Shown: positions 18,744-27,892 of the stretch, one piece after another
Layout: each line of letters begins with the position of its first letter
Numbering within the stretch: position 1 is the first letter of the stretch
NCBI RefSeq assembly: GCF_016342265.1
Contig: NZ_JAEIOS010000012.1
Span: 224,742 to 288,741 of the forward strand
Reading direction: 5' to 3'
DNA from: Corynebacterium meridianum
Lineage (GTDB): Bacteria; Actinomycetota; Actinomycetes; Mycobacteriales; Mycobacteriaceae
DNA: 64,000 bases
Made by a program: the position numbers and the translations under genes
The notes under the pieces: generated by a model
Told to the model about the DNA's origin: nothing
Databases searched by the model: none
The model's input: only the letters and a program-made list of their open reading frames with translations

Positions 18744-20020
18744 CCGTGACCGGCAGTGAAACCGCTCCGCCCGAGGACACGCGTCCCCCGGTGCGCGGCC
18801 GGAAGTTCCACATGGCGCTGATAGCCTCGCTCTACAGCACCCAGAACCTCAGCCTCGCCATGTTCGCCTACGCGTTCCTGACCATCGCCCAGGCCGGCGG
18901 GGTACCTCTCACCAGGATCGGTGGGGCCAGCGGACTGGCGACCCTCCTCGTCCTGAAGTTCCTGTGGGCACCGGTCGTGGACAGGTTCGGGTCCGACAGA
19001 TTCGGGCACTACCGGAGCTGGCTCATGGCCATGCAGATCACCCTGGTCGCCGGTTGCACGCTGCTGAGCTTCATCGACCCCGTCGGACAGTTCTCCGTTG
19101 CACTCGTCGTGTTCGGGTTCCTGTTCATCGTGGCGGGCACCCAGGACATCGCGGCCGATGCGACGGCGACCCGGCTCCTGTCCGCCGGTGATCGCGGACT
19201 GGGCAACGGCTTCCAGTCGGCGGGAAGCGCGTTCTCCCAGGTCGTCGGTGGTGGGCTCGTCCTCGTCATCTACGACACCGCCGGATGGCAGGCCGCCGCA
19301 CTCAGCCTCGCCTTCTGGAGCGCGGTCCCGCTTCCGTTCGTCCTCCTGTGGCGGGAACGGCAGAGCACCGCCCGGCTCCCCGAGCCCGGTGTGGACGGGA
19401 ACGTGATCCGCTCCTTCTTCGCGGACCGCGCCCGGCGGCGGTGGGCACTGGTCCACATGCCGCTCTACTTCGCCGGGGTCGCCGTGGCGTACAACCAGGT
19501 GCGCCCCATCCTCGTCGCCGCCGACTGGTCGGCCACCCGCATCGGGATACTCTTCGTGATCTGCGGAAGCCTGTTCGGAATCGTCGCCGGGATAGGCGCC
19601 GGAATCCTGACCCGGAAATGGTCCCGTCACCACGCGGTACAGACCCTGGGCCTGATCCAGGCGACGACGACCGTCGGGGTGGTCCTGCTCGCGCTGGGCA
19701 TGACCGGAACGTGGGCCGCGACCCTCATCATCGGGATCCTCTACGGAGGCGTGGCCGCCACGATGACCGTGGTGTACACGGTGGCGATGGACCTCACCCG
19801 CTACGAATCGGCCGGAACCGACTTCACCGTGTTCAGCACCCTCGCGGCGCTCGTGATGGTCATCTCGGCCGGAGGCGGCATGGCGCTGTCCGGTCTGATC
19901 GGCTTCCTGCCCGTCTCCGTGGTCGCCGTGGTCCTGGCATTCATCGGAGTGGGTGTGGTCATCCGTGGGTGCGGGCCGGTGCTGGAGGCGGCTGCCGTCA
20001 GACGACCCGGAGCGAACTGA
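18740..20020 (+). CDS. MFS permease of the RhtX/AmpG type, probable siderophore transporter
   Basis: The 426-residue protein has twelve predicted TM helices. The segments LKFLWAPVVDRFG and GTQDIAADATATRLL are hallmarks of the AmpG/RhtX-FptX branch of the major facilitator superfamily, which carries muropeptides or siderophores. Its ATG overlaps the stop of the fused ABC transporter (ATGA), so both are made from one iron-regulated mRNA. Import of a siderophore or a siderophore precursor is the best inference; the exact substrate cannot be read. The last 23 bases overlap the end of the convergent ComB-like gene. Confidence 0.8.
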   Translation: MTVTGSETAPPEDTRPPVRGRKFHMALIASLYSTQNLSLAMFAYAFLTIAQAGGVPLTRIGGASGLATLLVLKFLWAPVVDRFGSDRFGHYRSWLMAMQITLVAGCTLLSFIDPVGQFSVALVVFGFLFIVAGTQDIAADATATRLLSAGDRGLGNGFQSAGSAFSQVVGGGLVLVIYDTAGWQAAALSLAFWSAVPLPFVLLWRERQSTARLPEPGVDGNVIRSFFADRARRRWALVHMPLYFAGVAVAYNQVRPILVAADWSATRIGILFVICGSLFGIVAGIGAGILTRKWSRHHAVQTLGLIQATTTVGVVLLALGMTGTWAATLIIGILYGGVAATMTVVYTVAMDLTRYESAGTDFTVFSTLAALVMVISAGGGMALSGLIGFLPVSVVAVVLAFIGVGVVIRGCGPVLEAAAVRRPGAN

Positions 20021-20759
20021 ACGCCCCGTCGGTGAGGATGGGGACGACAGCGGAGGCATCGAGATCCGCCGCGACGGTGACATCCTCCTCGAAGCCCATC
20101 GCGGTGAGCTCGCGCCCGCCGACGCAGTCGGTCAGAAGCGACGAGAGATACTCCTGTGCCCCGGCGAACAGTCCGGCCGCAGCGAGTGCCTCCGGGCTGC
20201 ACACCCCGATGTGACGTGGTGTGACGAGTGCGCCGAGGATCGCCCCGGCACCGAGATGGTCCTCCAGCGCCGGACGCAGGGACCCGTCCCCACGCCACCG
20301 CTCCCCGGCGGCGATGACCGCCACACTCCGTCCCACATCCACCTGCTGCGCCGCCCACCGGCCGACGGCCGTGGCGTTTCGCAGACAGCCGGCGACGACC
20401 TCCGCGCCGTGCTCGGCGAGAATCGCCGAGATCGTCGAGCCGTTGGGGGAGGGGAGCACGATCCGCGGGGACCGGGTGGCGGTGAGCAGCCCGGCCGGGG
20501 ACAGTGAGATCCCGTGGGCTCCCGGTGCGGTACCTGCCTCGAGTCGACCGACCGCGAGTGTCGCGTCATGTTCCGCGGCCCGGGCATCCTTCCACCGGCA
20601 GGGGTACACGGTCATTCCCCGCTCCGCGGCGACCGTCACGGACGTCGAGAAGCTCAGTACGTCGACGATGATGTTCACATCCGCGGTACATCGCCGCGCG
20701 CCCTCCGGACCCCAGTCCATGCGGATCGCGTAGTCGGTCTGCCCGAAGTAGTCACACAT
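19998..20759 (-). CDS. ComB-like 2-phosphosulfolactate phosphatase family protein
   Basis: The 253-residue protein matches the ComB family: DVNIIVDVLSFSTSVTVA near residue 30, LPSPNGSTIS (about 103-112), AGCLRNATAV and VIAAGERW. ComB hydrolyses 2-phosphosulfolactate in archaeal coenzyme M synthesis. Corynebacteria do not make coenzyme M, so the real substrate is unknown and the name gives the fold. It overlaps the tail of the MFS gene on the other strand. Confidence 0.8.
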   Translation of the reverse strand: MCDYFGQTDYAIRMDWGPEGARRCTADVNIIVDVLSFSTSVTVAAERGMTVYPCRWKDARAAEHDATLAVGRLEAGTAPGAHGISLSPAGLLTATRSPRIVLPSPNGSTISAILAEHGAEVVAGCLRNATAVGRWAAQQVDVGRSVAVIAAGERWRGDGSLRPALEDHLGAGAILGALVTPRHIGVCSPEALAAAGLFAGAQEYLSSLLTDCVGGRELTAMGFEEDVTVAADLDASAVVPILTDGAFSSLRVV

Positions 20760-20833
20760 GGGATCAAGCGTAACGGCACCGGTCGACCGACTGCCGCGGT
20801 GCCCGTCCGCCGGAGGAGACGGCCCCGATGCGA

Positions 20834-21607
20834 TCAGATGCTCGGCGCGTACGGAAAACGATCTGCCTGGAACAACAGGTACTCGATGACATCCGTGGGC
20901 AGGTCTTCCCGTCCCCAGTGCTCCCGGACAGCCCGCACAGTGTCCAGATACCGGGAATACCGGGCGACGCTCCAGCCGTCCGTGGTATTCCAGTCGAGAG
21001 CCTTCGCGACCCTGCTGTCGAGAATGAGCGGGTGATGCTCGTCGGACGGGTCAGGGCGGCCAGCGGCGAAATAGAGGAGCTTGGTGAAGAATGCCGGGCC
21101 GAGTTTGTGGATCTTCGCTGCGCCTCCGGTATTGAATGCCCGGTAACCGGCCTCGGCCGATTCCCTTCCGGCCTGCAGCCCCGCGAGGAGCCGCCCGGGG
21201 GTTCGAGGATCCTTCAGCGGTTGAACTCCCCGGTATATCTGCAGGTTGTACTGCGCCGCCCCCCAGGCGTAGACGGCGACATAGAAGTTCAGTACGTCCG
21301 TCTCGGTGCCGTCGCAGATGTTCTCCCCGAGTTCGAAGAGTCTTTTCCTGGTCACCGAAAGGTACTGGTGGTCAGGCTGATCCGTCAGGAACGGTGGTGG
21401 CGGGAACGGGACCGGGTCTGGATCCTTGTACCACTGGCCGATCCACTCGGAGGGCCGGAAGCGTTCCCGCTGTCTCGACACCAGCTCCACAAACCTCGAA
21501 TAATCGGAGCGTTCGTCGTCCGTCCACATCAGTTCCTCGTGGATCTGCTGCTCCGTCGACTCAAGTTTTGTGACCAGAGCGTCGAGGTCGGCAGAGGTCA
21601 GCTTCAT
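20834..21607 (-). CDS. OGG-fold (8-oxoguanine glycosylase-like) protein
   Basis: The 257-residue protein has a C-terminal half resembling helix-hairpin-helix DNA glycosylases: HKLGPAFFTKLLYFA (about 175-190) followed by HPLILDSRVAKAL. This matches actinobacterial proteins described as '8-oxoguanine DNA glycosylase OGG fold'. The expected catalytic Lys of true OGG1 is not obvious. The N-terminal half (about 1-100) holds a Pro-rich stretch, PFPPPPFL. The ATG at 21607 was chosen because the sequence upstream lacks coding character. It lies at the edge of the restriction-modification region next to a CPBP protease, which hints at an accessory or defence role (inference). Confidence 0.6.
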   Translation of the reverse strand: MKLTSADLDALVTKLESTEQQIHEELMWTDDERSDYSRFVELVSRQRERFRPSEWIGQWYKDPDPVPFPPPPFLTDQPDHQYLSVTRKRLFELGENICDGTETDVLNFYVAVYAWGAAQYNLQIYRGVQPLKDPRTPGRLLAGLQAGRESAEAGYRAFNTGGAAKIHKLGPAFFTKLLYFAAGRPDPSDEHHPLILDSRVAKALDWNTTDGWSVARYSRYLDTVRAVREHWGREDLPTDVIEYLLFQADRFPYAPSI

Positions 21608-21687
21608 ATCTCTCTTTCTCTGATTGTCTCGTCCCTGAGTCTGTCCGGCCGACGGGGTGTCGCAGGCTGGGAGCAGATCGGGTGGCG

Positions 21688-22677
21688 TCAGGCGAGCGCC
21701 CGGGTGGGCTTCGACGGTCGCGTGAACAGGCCGAGGTTCGACTCGGGGTTCGTCTTGATGCACCACACGATGATCGCGATACCGAGAAGCGTGGAGAGCA
21801 CGGAGCCCTCGAGCCCGAAGGCGCCGCCGTTGAGCAGTTCACTACCGCTCGGCGTCGAGGACAGGAGGGAACCCGGCAGTACGTTGCCCGAGACGTGCGA
21901 GCCGTAGATCATCGCGAGCACGAAGTTCCAGCCACTGTGCCAACCGGCGACGAACCAGGCATTCCCCGTACGCCAATACATCACACCGAACACGACCCCG
22001 TAGAGCACCAGGTTCACCATGCCGAAGACCGTCAGGTTCGGGTTGTTGATGTGGATATAGGCGAACAGAAGCGACGACAGGCCGATGGCTCCGGCGACCG
22101 TGAGCTTCGCGGCGTAGGCAGGGATCAGATAGAAACGAAACAGCAACTCCTCCACAAAACCCTGGAACGCGAAGAACACCGCAGCCAGCGGAAGAATCCA
22201 GAGAGTACCGGCGTCGAAGACACTGCTGATCTGCACCGCCCCCACAACCATGTTGATCAGCAGAATCACCGTCACCCCGGCGAACCCTAAACCGACACCG
22301 ACGAGCCACGCCCGGAGCCGACTCTCCCGGACCATCCCCAGATCGGCGAGCTTCAGCCGGAACACCTTCACTATCAGCACAACGAACAGCGTCGCGGCGA
22401 GCACCCTTCCGAGCGTCGACCCGAAGGTGATGGGGGAGCTCAACGCAGGTAGCGGCAGCAACCCAACCAACTCGGAGAAGAACTGGCTCATGAAATCGTT
22501 GACCGTCAGCAGGAAGAATGCGACGACAGTAGGGACGAGGACACAGATCAGGATGTTCCGCCTGACCCAGGGCAGGACCCTATCCTCGAAGTTGCTGACC
22601 GGGATCACCGCGTCAGTGGAAGAAGCTGCGGCGTGCCTGCCGGAGCGTGGAGCCCGGGAATCTTTGACTGGTGACAT
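21688..22677 (-). CDS. CPBP-family intramembrane metalloprotease (CAAX/Abi)
   Basis: The 329-residue membrane protein has about eight TM helices. The three CPBP motifs are present in order: FVEELLFRFYLIP (EExxxR, about 173), LLFAYIHINNPN with the metal His (about 215) and WHSGWNF (HxxxN, about 252). Rce1-type enzymes of this fold cleave in the membrane; bacterial members serve in bacteriocin immunity or signalling. The ATG at 22677 opens a short basic cytoplasmic tail. A putative -10 element and a 16-bp palindrome lie upstream. Confidence 0.85.
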   Translation of the reverse strand: MSPVKDSRAPRSGRHAAASSTDAVIPVSNFEDRVLPWVRRNILICVLVPTVVAFFLLTVNDFMSQFFSELVGLLPLPALSSPITFGSTLGRVLAATLFVVLIVKVFRLKLADLGMVRESRLRAWLVGVGLGFAGVTVILLINMVVGAVQISSVFDAGTLWILPLAAVFFAFQGFVEELLFRFYLIPAYAAKLTVAGAIGLSSLLFAYIHINNPNLTVFGMVNLVLYGVVFGVMYWRTGNAWFVAGWHSGWNFVLAMIYGSHVSGNVLPGSLLSSTPSGSELLNGGAFGLEGSVLSTLLGIAIIVWCIKTNPESNLGLFTRPSKPTRALA

Positions 22678-23100
22678 AGCGTGGATTTTCCGTTTCTTGT
22701 GCGGGCAGTCATGGTGGAGCAGGACGTAGCCTCGGGATGATGTGGACACTGCTTGACAGTCGTTGCCGTACGAAAGTATATGCGGTCATCATGCGGTGCG
22801 TTTGTCCCCAAACTGACATATTCTCGTTCGACGGTACACGCGCACCCGCATGCGGGTGGGGGCGGCATCTCGGGAGATAATCAATAGTGATGATGATCAT
22901 GCCCCAGGTTGCCCTCACCGCAACAGCCTCATGTCCCTGCAGAACCACCGAATGAAAACCGGCGCCGTCTGCCCGGGACAAACTGGCCCAACGGTTGGGA
23001 AGGTAAGAACGAGGATCGGCACCACGACGCAACCGAACAAGATTCTTACGTCGCGCCGACCCGTCTCACCGCCTCCGGGAAACCGCTCGCGTCCACGGGC
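22678..23100. other. Upstream region of the CPBP gene, no gene seen
   Basis: This 420-base stretch holds a perfect 16-bp palindrome at 22843-22858 (CACCCGCATGCGGGTG). A plus-strand TTGACA at 22753 lies 18 bases from TATATG at 22777, and a TATACT on the minus strand near 22780 could serve the CPBP gene. No coding sequence is convincing. Confidence 0.4.
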
Positions 23101-24560
23101 TCAGCGCAGTGAATCCGTGATCCTCACCGTCTCCACCGAGACGCGGGTGACCTTGGCGATCAGGTCGACGGTGTAGCGCGGATCGTCGACCTCATCGCAC
23201 CAGTCGTTCGGATCGTTGGCGATGCCGGAGGCCTTGTCCTTCTTCACCTGGTAGCGGATCGATGATCCACCCGAGAGCGGAGCGTGAGCCAAGGAGATAG
23301 CGCTCTGCCTCCTCCGGGATACCCGTTGACCGTGACCTTCGGGCTGTAGATGATCGTGGTCGTGTCTTTAACGTTCTTTCCCGTCTCCGGGTCCTTCTTC
23401 TTCGCCCACTTCATTTTGGTCACCCGCCACGTCTCCCGGTCATCGGGATCGGCGGGCTTCTTCACCTGCACATCGACCGGGTAGGGATCAACATCCTCGT
23501 AGTTGACGTGCAGATCCATCAACGTCCGTCCGGCCTCGGTGAGCTGATCAAAGCGTTCGCGTGATGACGGCGTTTCCACGTGCGGCAGCATCTTCTTAAG
23601 ATCTGCGGCGTAGGCCTCCCGGTAGTTTGGATCGTGTAACTGACCGTAGACGAAGTAGAAGATGTCATCCTTGGAGATGTCGCTACCGAGCACATCCCGG
23701 TAGATGGCGAGAATCTCATCGGTGATGTTGTCCACCCGCCGGTAACCGTCGAGGACCCTCGCCCTCGGTACATGGTTCGGTCTTTGACATAGTGGTGGAA
23801 CCGAAGTCGAGGGTTCCCGTCGGTGCTTTGACGGGTTCCCAGGCACTGCATGCAACGGACGCTGCTGTGGCTGCCTGAATCGAAGATCTTTCCGCCTTCC
23901 TTCCGTGATTGTTCGCCGATGGTCCGCTGATTCCTGCGGAGCTTGAATACCTACATCTCCTGAACTCATCGGTGAGACACTCCCGGATCCTGTCCGCAGT
24001 GTGGCCATCAATCCAGATGCCGCTGGACACGAACGCCACGATTCCGTGGTCACCGATGCGGTCGGTGGCCCGACGTAGGGCACAGAGGTAGCGGAATCGT
24101 AACGACTGCCTTGTTAGTTGCTGTTGAACGCGTTGTGTAGGTTTCCTCGGTACGTTGGGCACTTCACGTTTGCATTGAGATCGTTGGCGCTGTTCTGACA
24201 CGCAGAATAGGGCGGTTACCCACGATCACGTGAATGGGGTGGACTTCTCGCGCTCGATCCAGTCACTGTTTTCCACGAACACACCCAGATCCATGGCGTC
24301 GGCGTCTTCGGTGACCTGGAGGGTATCGGCCAGTGCGATGCTCTCAAACGGTTGGTATTCGCCGGGGTTGCCATCCTCGTTCGCATCGAGTGCGACGTAG
24401 GTGATCTCGATGTTGATGGCCCCGACGTAGATGGGACCATAATTTCGGTTGCGTACTTGTGGGCGAGGTCCTCTTTTCGAGAATCAGTCAGGACGGGAGA
24501 AATCTTGAGGGGAACGTACCCATAACCGTGAACGGTTCGCACGTGATGCCATGATGGATA
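23101..24560 (-). pseudogene. Decayed type ISP restriction helicase-methylase (DEAD/DEAH family), C-terminal half
   Basis: Consecutive blocks of one protein family appear on the minus strand in shifting frames. In order they are: YVGAINIEITYVALD and ESIALADTLQV (about 24,430-24,310); IHVIVGNRPI, replacing the methylase motif NPPY (about 24,230); ALRRATDRIGDHGIVAF (about 24,090); SRKEGGKIFDSGS (about 23,890); ITDEILAIYRDVLG with KDDIFYFVYGQLHD (about 23,720); IPEEAERYLLGSRSAL (about 23,320); and RYQVKKDKASGIANDPNDW ending at 23,101. This is the layout of large type ISP R-M proteins that fuse nuclease, helicase and N6-adenine methylase. At least four frameshifts, in-frame stops and the lost NPPY make it non-functional. 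The N-terminal nuclease and helicase are absent. Confidence 0.75.
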
Positions 24561-24725
24561 CAAACTCCTGCCTAGGTGGATGCTAATGCCGCGTTTTGCT
24601 AGAGACTTCGAGTAATTTCGGCCACCCAGTGGTGGTGACTGGAGCTACCGAGGAGGGCGTGATGAGCAGTCTCGGCTGGTCTTATTGGTGGGGTAAACCA
24701 GTCGGGTTTTCGCGCACAGCTATGG

Positions 24726-27700
24726 TTAGGCCTGCTCAGCATTTGCCTCCGCGCCATCGTCGGGCTGATCCTTCTCTTGTGTTTGGTGCCGGAGCTCCCA
24801 GTAGACCAGGTCGGAGATCTCTTTGATGATCCCACCCCGGCGCTGTGCACTCTCAAAGAACTTCTCCAAGATGGTGTTTTGCGTGTCCTGGTGGTCGAGC
24901 ACCGCGTTGGTGACTGCTGTCTCCATCGTCTGAGATTCGCGGAACTGCTCCTTGGTGTTCGCGTTGACCTGATCCTTGATCGCATCGTTTTGTACGAGGA
25001 TCGTGACCACCCCCTGTACCCATGACTGGACTGAACCGGGATCGAAGTCCTCATCTTCAAACAAGGCGTTGATGTTGTTGAGGATTTCTTCCCACGCCAC
25101 CAGGTTCGGGTCACGGGAGTGCCCCCCACCAACACCCATCGGCTTGAGTTTGTCGCCTTTACCCACGAGCGGGATAGCGCCCTCGCTTCTGCGGGTCTGC
25201 TTGATATGGGTGAGCTCAACATTGTTGAAGTCCAGCTCCTCTGGGGTCTTGCGCCCGGTGAGTCGTGGCCGCAACAGGCGCAGGAACAGTGCGAGTTTTT
25301 CCAGGTCGGTGTCCTCGTAGTCCACGATTTGGGAGAGGAAGTCGTAGAGCCGCACGAACGAGCCGACGTCCTTGCGGAACAGGTCGAGTTCATCGATCTC
25401 GGCAGTGTTTTTGTCAAGCACGGCAGCCACGTAGCGGTCATTGAACCGGTCAGCTGCCTGCTTGAGTGGCGCGGTGTGTTTCCCGTGGGCCTTACCGATA
25501 ATGAATGCCGTAGCGAACGCGTCGACATCGTTGCGGGTGTAGATCCCTTGAATCTCCAATTTCCGTGCTAGATCGTGCACCAGGTCGGGATCTGTGGTCT
25601 CGACGATCTCGGCGGTCTGGTAGTACGGCAGGAAGGCTTCCAAGATGGTGTCGGCGTCGTTGACGAAATCTAGGATGAAGGTGGTGTCCTTGCCTTTGGT
25701 TGGCAGGGTGCGGTTCAATCTCGACAGGGTTTGGACTGCCTCGATTCCGTCCAGGCGCTTGTCGACATACATTGCGCACAGCAGCGGCTGGTCGAACCCG
25801 GTCTGGTACTTGTTGGCGACGATCAACACCTGATACGCATCGCCGACGAATGCTTGTGGGATGCCCCTGCCGCGTAGATCAGGGTTCATGTTCGTTTCGG
25901 TGTACGGCTCCTGCACTTCCGGCACCCTGTCATCGATCTGTTCGGAGGTCAGGCTTCCGGAGAATGCCACGAGGGAACCGAGTTGGTAGTCGTGCTTCTC
26001 GATGTAGGCATCGATTGCCATCTTGTATTTCAGTGCCGCTGCACGGCTGGAGGTGACTACCATTGCTTTTGCGTGACCATCGAGAAGTTGGGAGACATTC
26101 TCGCGGAAGTGCTCAACGATGATCTGCACCTTCTGGGCGATATTCGTCGGGTGCAGACTCACCCACCGCATCAGTCCCTTTTTCGCGGTGCTCTCATCCA
26201 CCAACTCATCATCATTATCGATCACATCCCCGGTCTTCTGAGCCAGTTGGAAAGCGGTCTTGTATGTGGTGTAGTTCCGCAGTACATCGAGTATGAAGCC
26301 CTCTTCGATGGCCTGCTGCATCGTGTACACGTGAAATGGGGCGGGCTTACCGTCCGCGCCGGGGCGACCGAACATCTCCAGCGTCTTGCCCTTTGGGGTT
26401 GCGGTAAACGCATAGAACGAGATGTTCTCAGCGGTTGCCCGTGCTGCCATTTCAGCGGCGAGCACATCCTCCACGCTGACCTCCCCGCCATCTTCAAGTG
26501 CTTTGACCTCGGCCTGTGAGAGCACCTGGCGAAGCTTCTGCGCGCTCGTACCGGTCTGGGACGAGTGAGCCTCGTCCGCGATCACCGCGAACTTCCTGTC
26601 AGCAAGCCCGCCCTGCTCAGCGAGTGCCTCGAGCACGAACGGGAAGGTCTGCAACGTGACGATGATGATGAGCTTGCCGCTGGCCAGTTCTTTCGCCAGC
26701 AGATCCGATTTCGATGTGGCCGAGGCCTTACGCACCTCATCGGCGTTGATCGTGCCGACCACGCCCTTGGTGCCTTCGATCGCCTTAATGGCTTTCTGGA
26801 GCTGATCATCGAGCACAGTGCGGTCGGTCACCACAATGACCGAATCAAAGACTTTGACGTTGGTGTCGTCGTGCAGGTTAGCGAGCCCATGCGCCAACCA
26901 TGCTATCGAGTTCGTCTTTCCAGAACCAGCAGAGTGCTGAATCAGGTACTTATTGCCTGGCCCTTCGGCCTGGGTCGTGTCCAGCAAGCTGGTGACGGCT
27001 TCCCACTGGTGGAAGCGCGGGAAGATCATCTGCTGGCTGCGGGTACGGGTTCCGGTGATGGGATCGACCTTTTCGTCGATCTGTAGGTTCACGAAGCGTT
27101 CGAGGATCTGCAGCCAGTTATCGCGCTGCAGCACCCGCTCCCACAGATATGACGTCGCGGCACCATGTGGGTTGACCGGGTTACCCGCGCCACCGTCGTT
27201 CCCCAGGTTGAAAGGCAAAAACACCGTGTTCGCACCGTCAAGTTTCGTGGTCATCCGGATCTCGTTCGTCGAGACTGCGAAATGTACCAGCGCGCGAGAC
27301 CCGAACTTCAGCAACGGCTCACCCTTCGGCAACCTGTCCCTGCGGTACTGGCGCACCGCGTCATCAATCGACTGGGTGTTGTCGGTCTTCAACTCAGCTG
27401 TCGCTACGGGCAGTCCGTTGACGAAAAACACCAAGTCAATGGAGTCCTGAGGGTGCCTCTTAGAGTGATGGACCTGCCGTACCACCCGGAGCCGGTTCAG
27501 TTCGTAGTGTCGCTGTGAGACCGGGTTCATCGACGTGGCAGGCTTGAACGCACACATGAAGAACTTCGCCGGAGTGCGCTTAAACCCTCCACGCAGCACA
27601 GCCAGCAAACCTCCACCGTGTTCAAGAGGTTGATCAAGCTCCTTCTCCAAGCGATCCAGCAACAGCCGCTTGGACAGCTCGTTCTCCACCGGCGACGCAT

Positions 27701-27881
27701 CCTGGGGAACCACACGTGACCATTGCTCAGGCTGCGTAGTCTGTAACCATGCGAACACATCCTCGGGGATCAGCGCGCGCTCTTGGTCGTAGCCCGCGAA
27801 CCCCTCCTCATAGAGCCAGTCATGCGAGCCGAGGTACTCGCAGATCTCGGTCTCGAAAATCTTCTCGTGTTGAATACCCAT
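24726..27881 (-). CDS. hsdR: Type I restriction enzyme R subunit HsdR
   Basis: This 1,051-residue protein is close to the normal HsdR length. An N-terminal PD-(D/E)XK nuclease domain shows DLVFFVNGLPVATAELK (about residue 150). The SF2 translocase motor has Walker A HSAGSGKTNS (about 317), DEAH in VIADEAHSSQ (about 437) and motif VI-like sequence around LSRLNRTLP. A helical C-terminal domain binds the methylase core. HsdR cuts unmodified DNA after ATP-driven translocation. It is the last gene of hsdM-hsdS-hsdR, 11 bases after hsdS. GC content is visibly lower than in flanking core genes, which suggests transfer. All motifs are intact. Confidence 0.95.
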   Translation of the reverse strand: MGIQHEKIFETEICEYLGSHDWLYEEGFAGYDQERALIPEDVFAWLQTTQPEQWSRVVPQDASPVENELSKRLLLDRLEKELDQPLEHGGGLLAVLRGGFKRTPAKFFMCAFKPATSMNPVSQRHYELNRLRVVRQVHHSKRHPQDSIDLVFFVNGLPVATAELKTDNTQSIDDAVRQYRRDRLPKGEPLLKFGSRALVHFAVSTNEIRMTTKLDGANTVFLPFNLGNDGGAGNPVNPHGAATSYLWERVLQRDNWLQILERFVNLQIDEKVDPITGTRTRSQQMIFPRFHQWEAVTSLLDTTQAEGPGNKYLIQHSAGSGKTNSIAWLAHGLANLHDDTNVKVFDSVIVVTDRTVLDDQLQKAIKAIEGTKGVVGTINADEVRKASATSKSDLLAKELASGKLIIIVTLQTFPFVLEALAEQGGLADRKFAVIADEAHSSQTGTSAQKLRQVLSQAEVKALEDGGEVSVEDVLAAEMAARATAENISFYAFTATPKGKTLEMFGRPGADGKPAPFHVYTMQQAIEEGFILDVLRNYTTYKTAFQLAQKTGDVIDNDDELVDESTAKKGLMRWVSLHPTNIAQKVQIIVEHFRENVSQLLDGHAKAMVVTSSRAAALKYKMAIDAYIEKHDYQLGSLVAFSGSLTSEQIDDRVPEVQEPYTETNMNPDLRGRGIPQAFVGDAYQVLIVANKYQTGFDQPLLCAMYVDKRLDGIEAVQTLSRLNRTLPTKGKDTTFILDFVNDADTILEAFLPYYQTAEIVETTDPDLVHDLARKLEIQGIYTRNDVDAFATAFIIGKAHGKHTAPLKQAADRFNDRYVAAVLDKNTAEIDELDLFRKDVGSFVRLYDFLSQIVDYEDTDLEKLALFLRLLRPRLTGRKTPEELDFNNVELTHIKQTRRSEGAIPLVGKGDKLKPMGVGGGHSRDPNLVAWEEILNNINALFEDEDFDPGSVQSWVQGVVTILVQNDAIKDQVNANTKEQFRESQTMETAVTNAVLDHQDTQNTILEKFFESAQRRGGIIKEISDLVYWELRHQTQEKDQPDDGAEANAEQA

Positions 27882-27892
27882 CGCCCTTCTCC

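Noticed and set aside
20834..21766. Longer form of the OGG-fold protein starting at 21766
   Set aside because: The extra 53 residues overlap the CPBP gene end on the same strand and look non-coding.
22753..22782. Plus-strand TTGACA-18-TATATG promoter candidate
   Set aside because: No gene follows on the plus strand for several kilobases, so it is probably chance or serves an unknown RNA.
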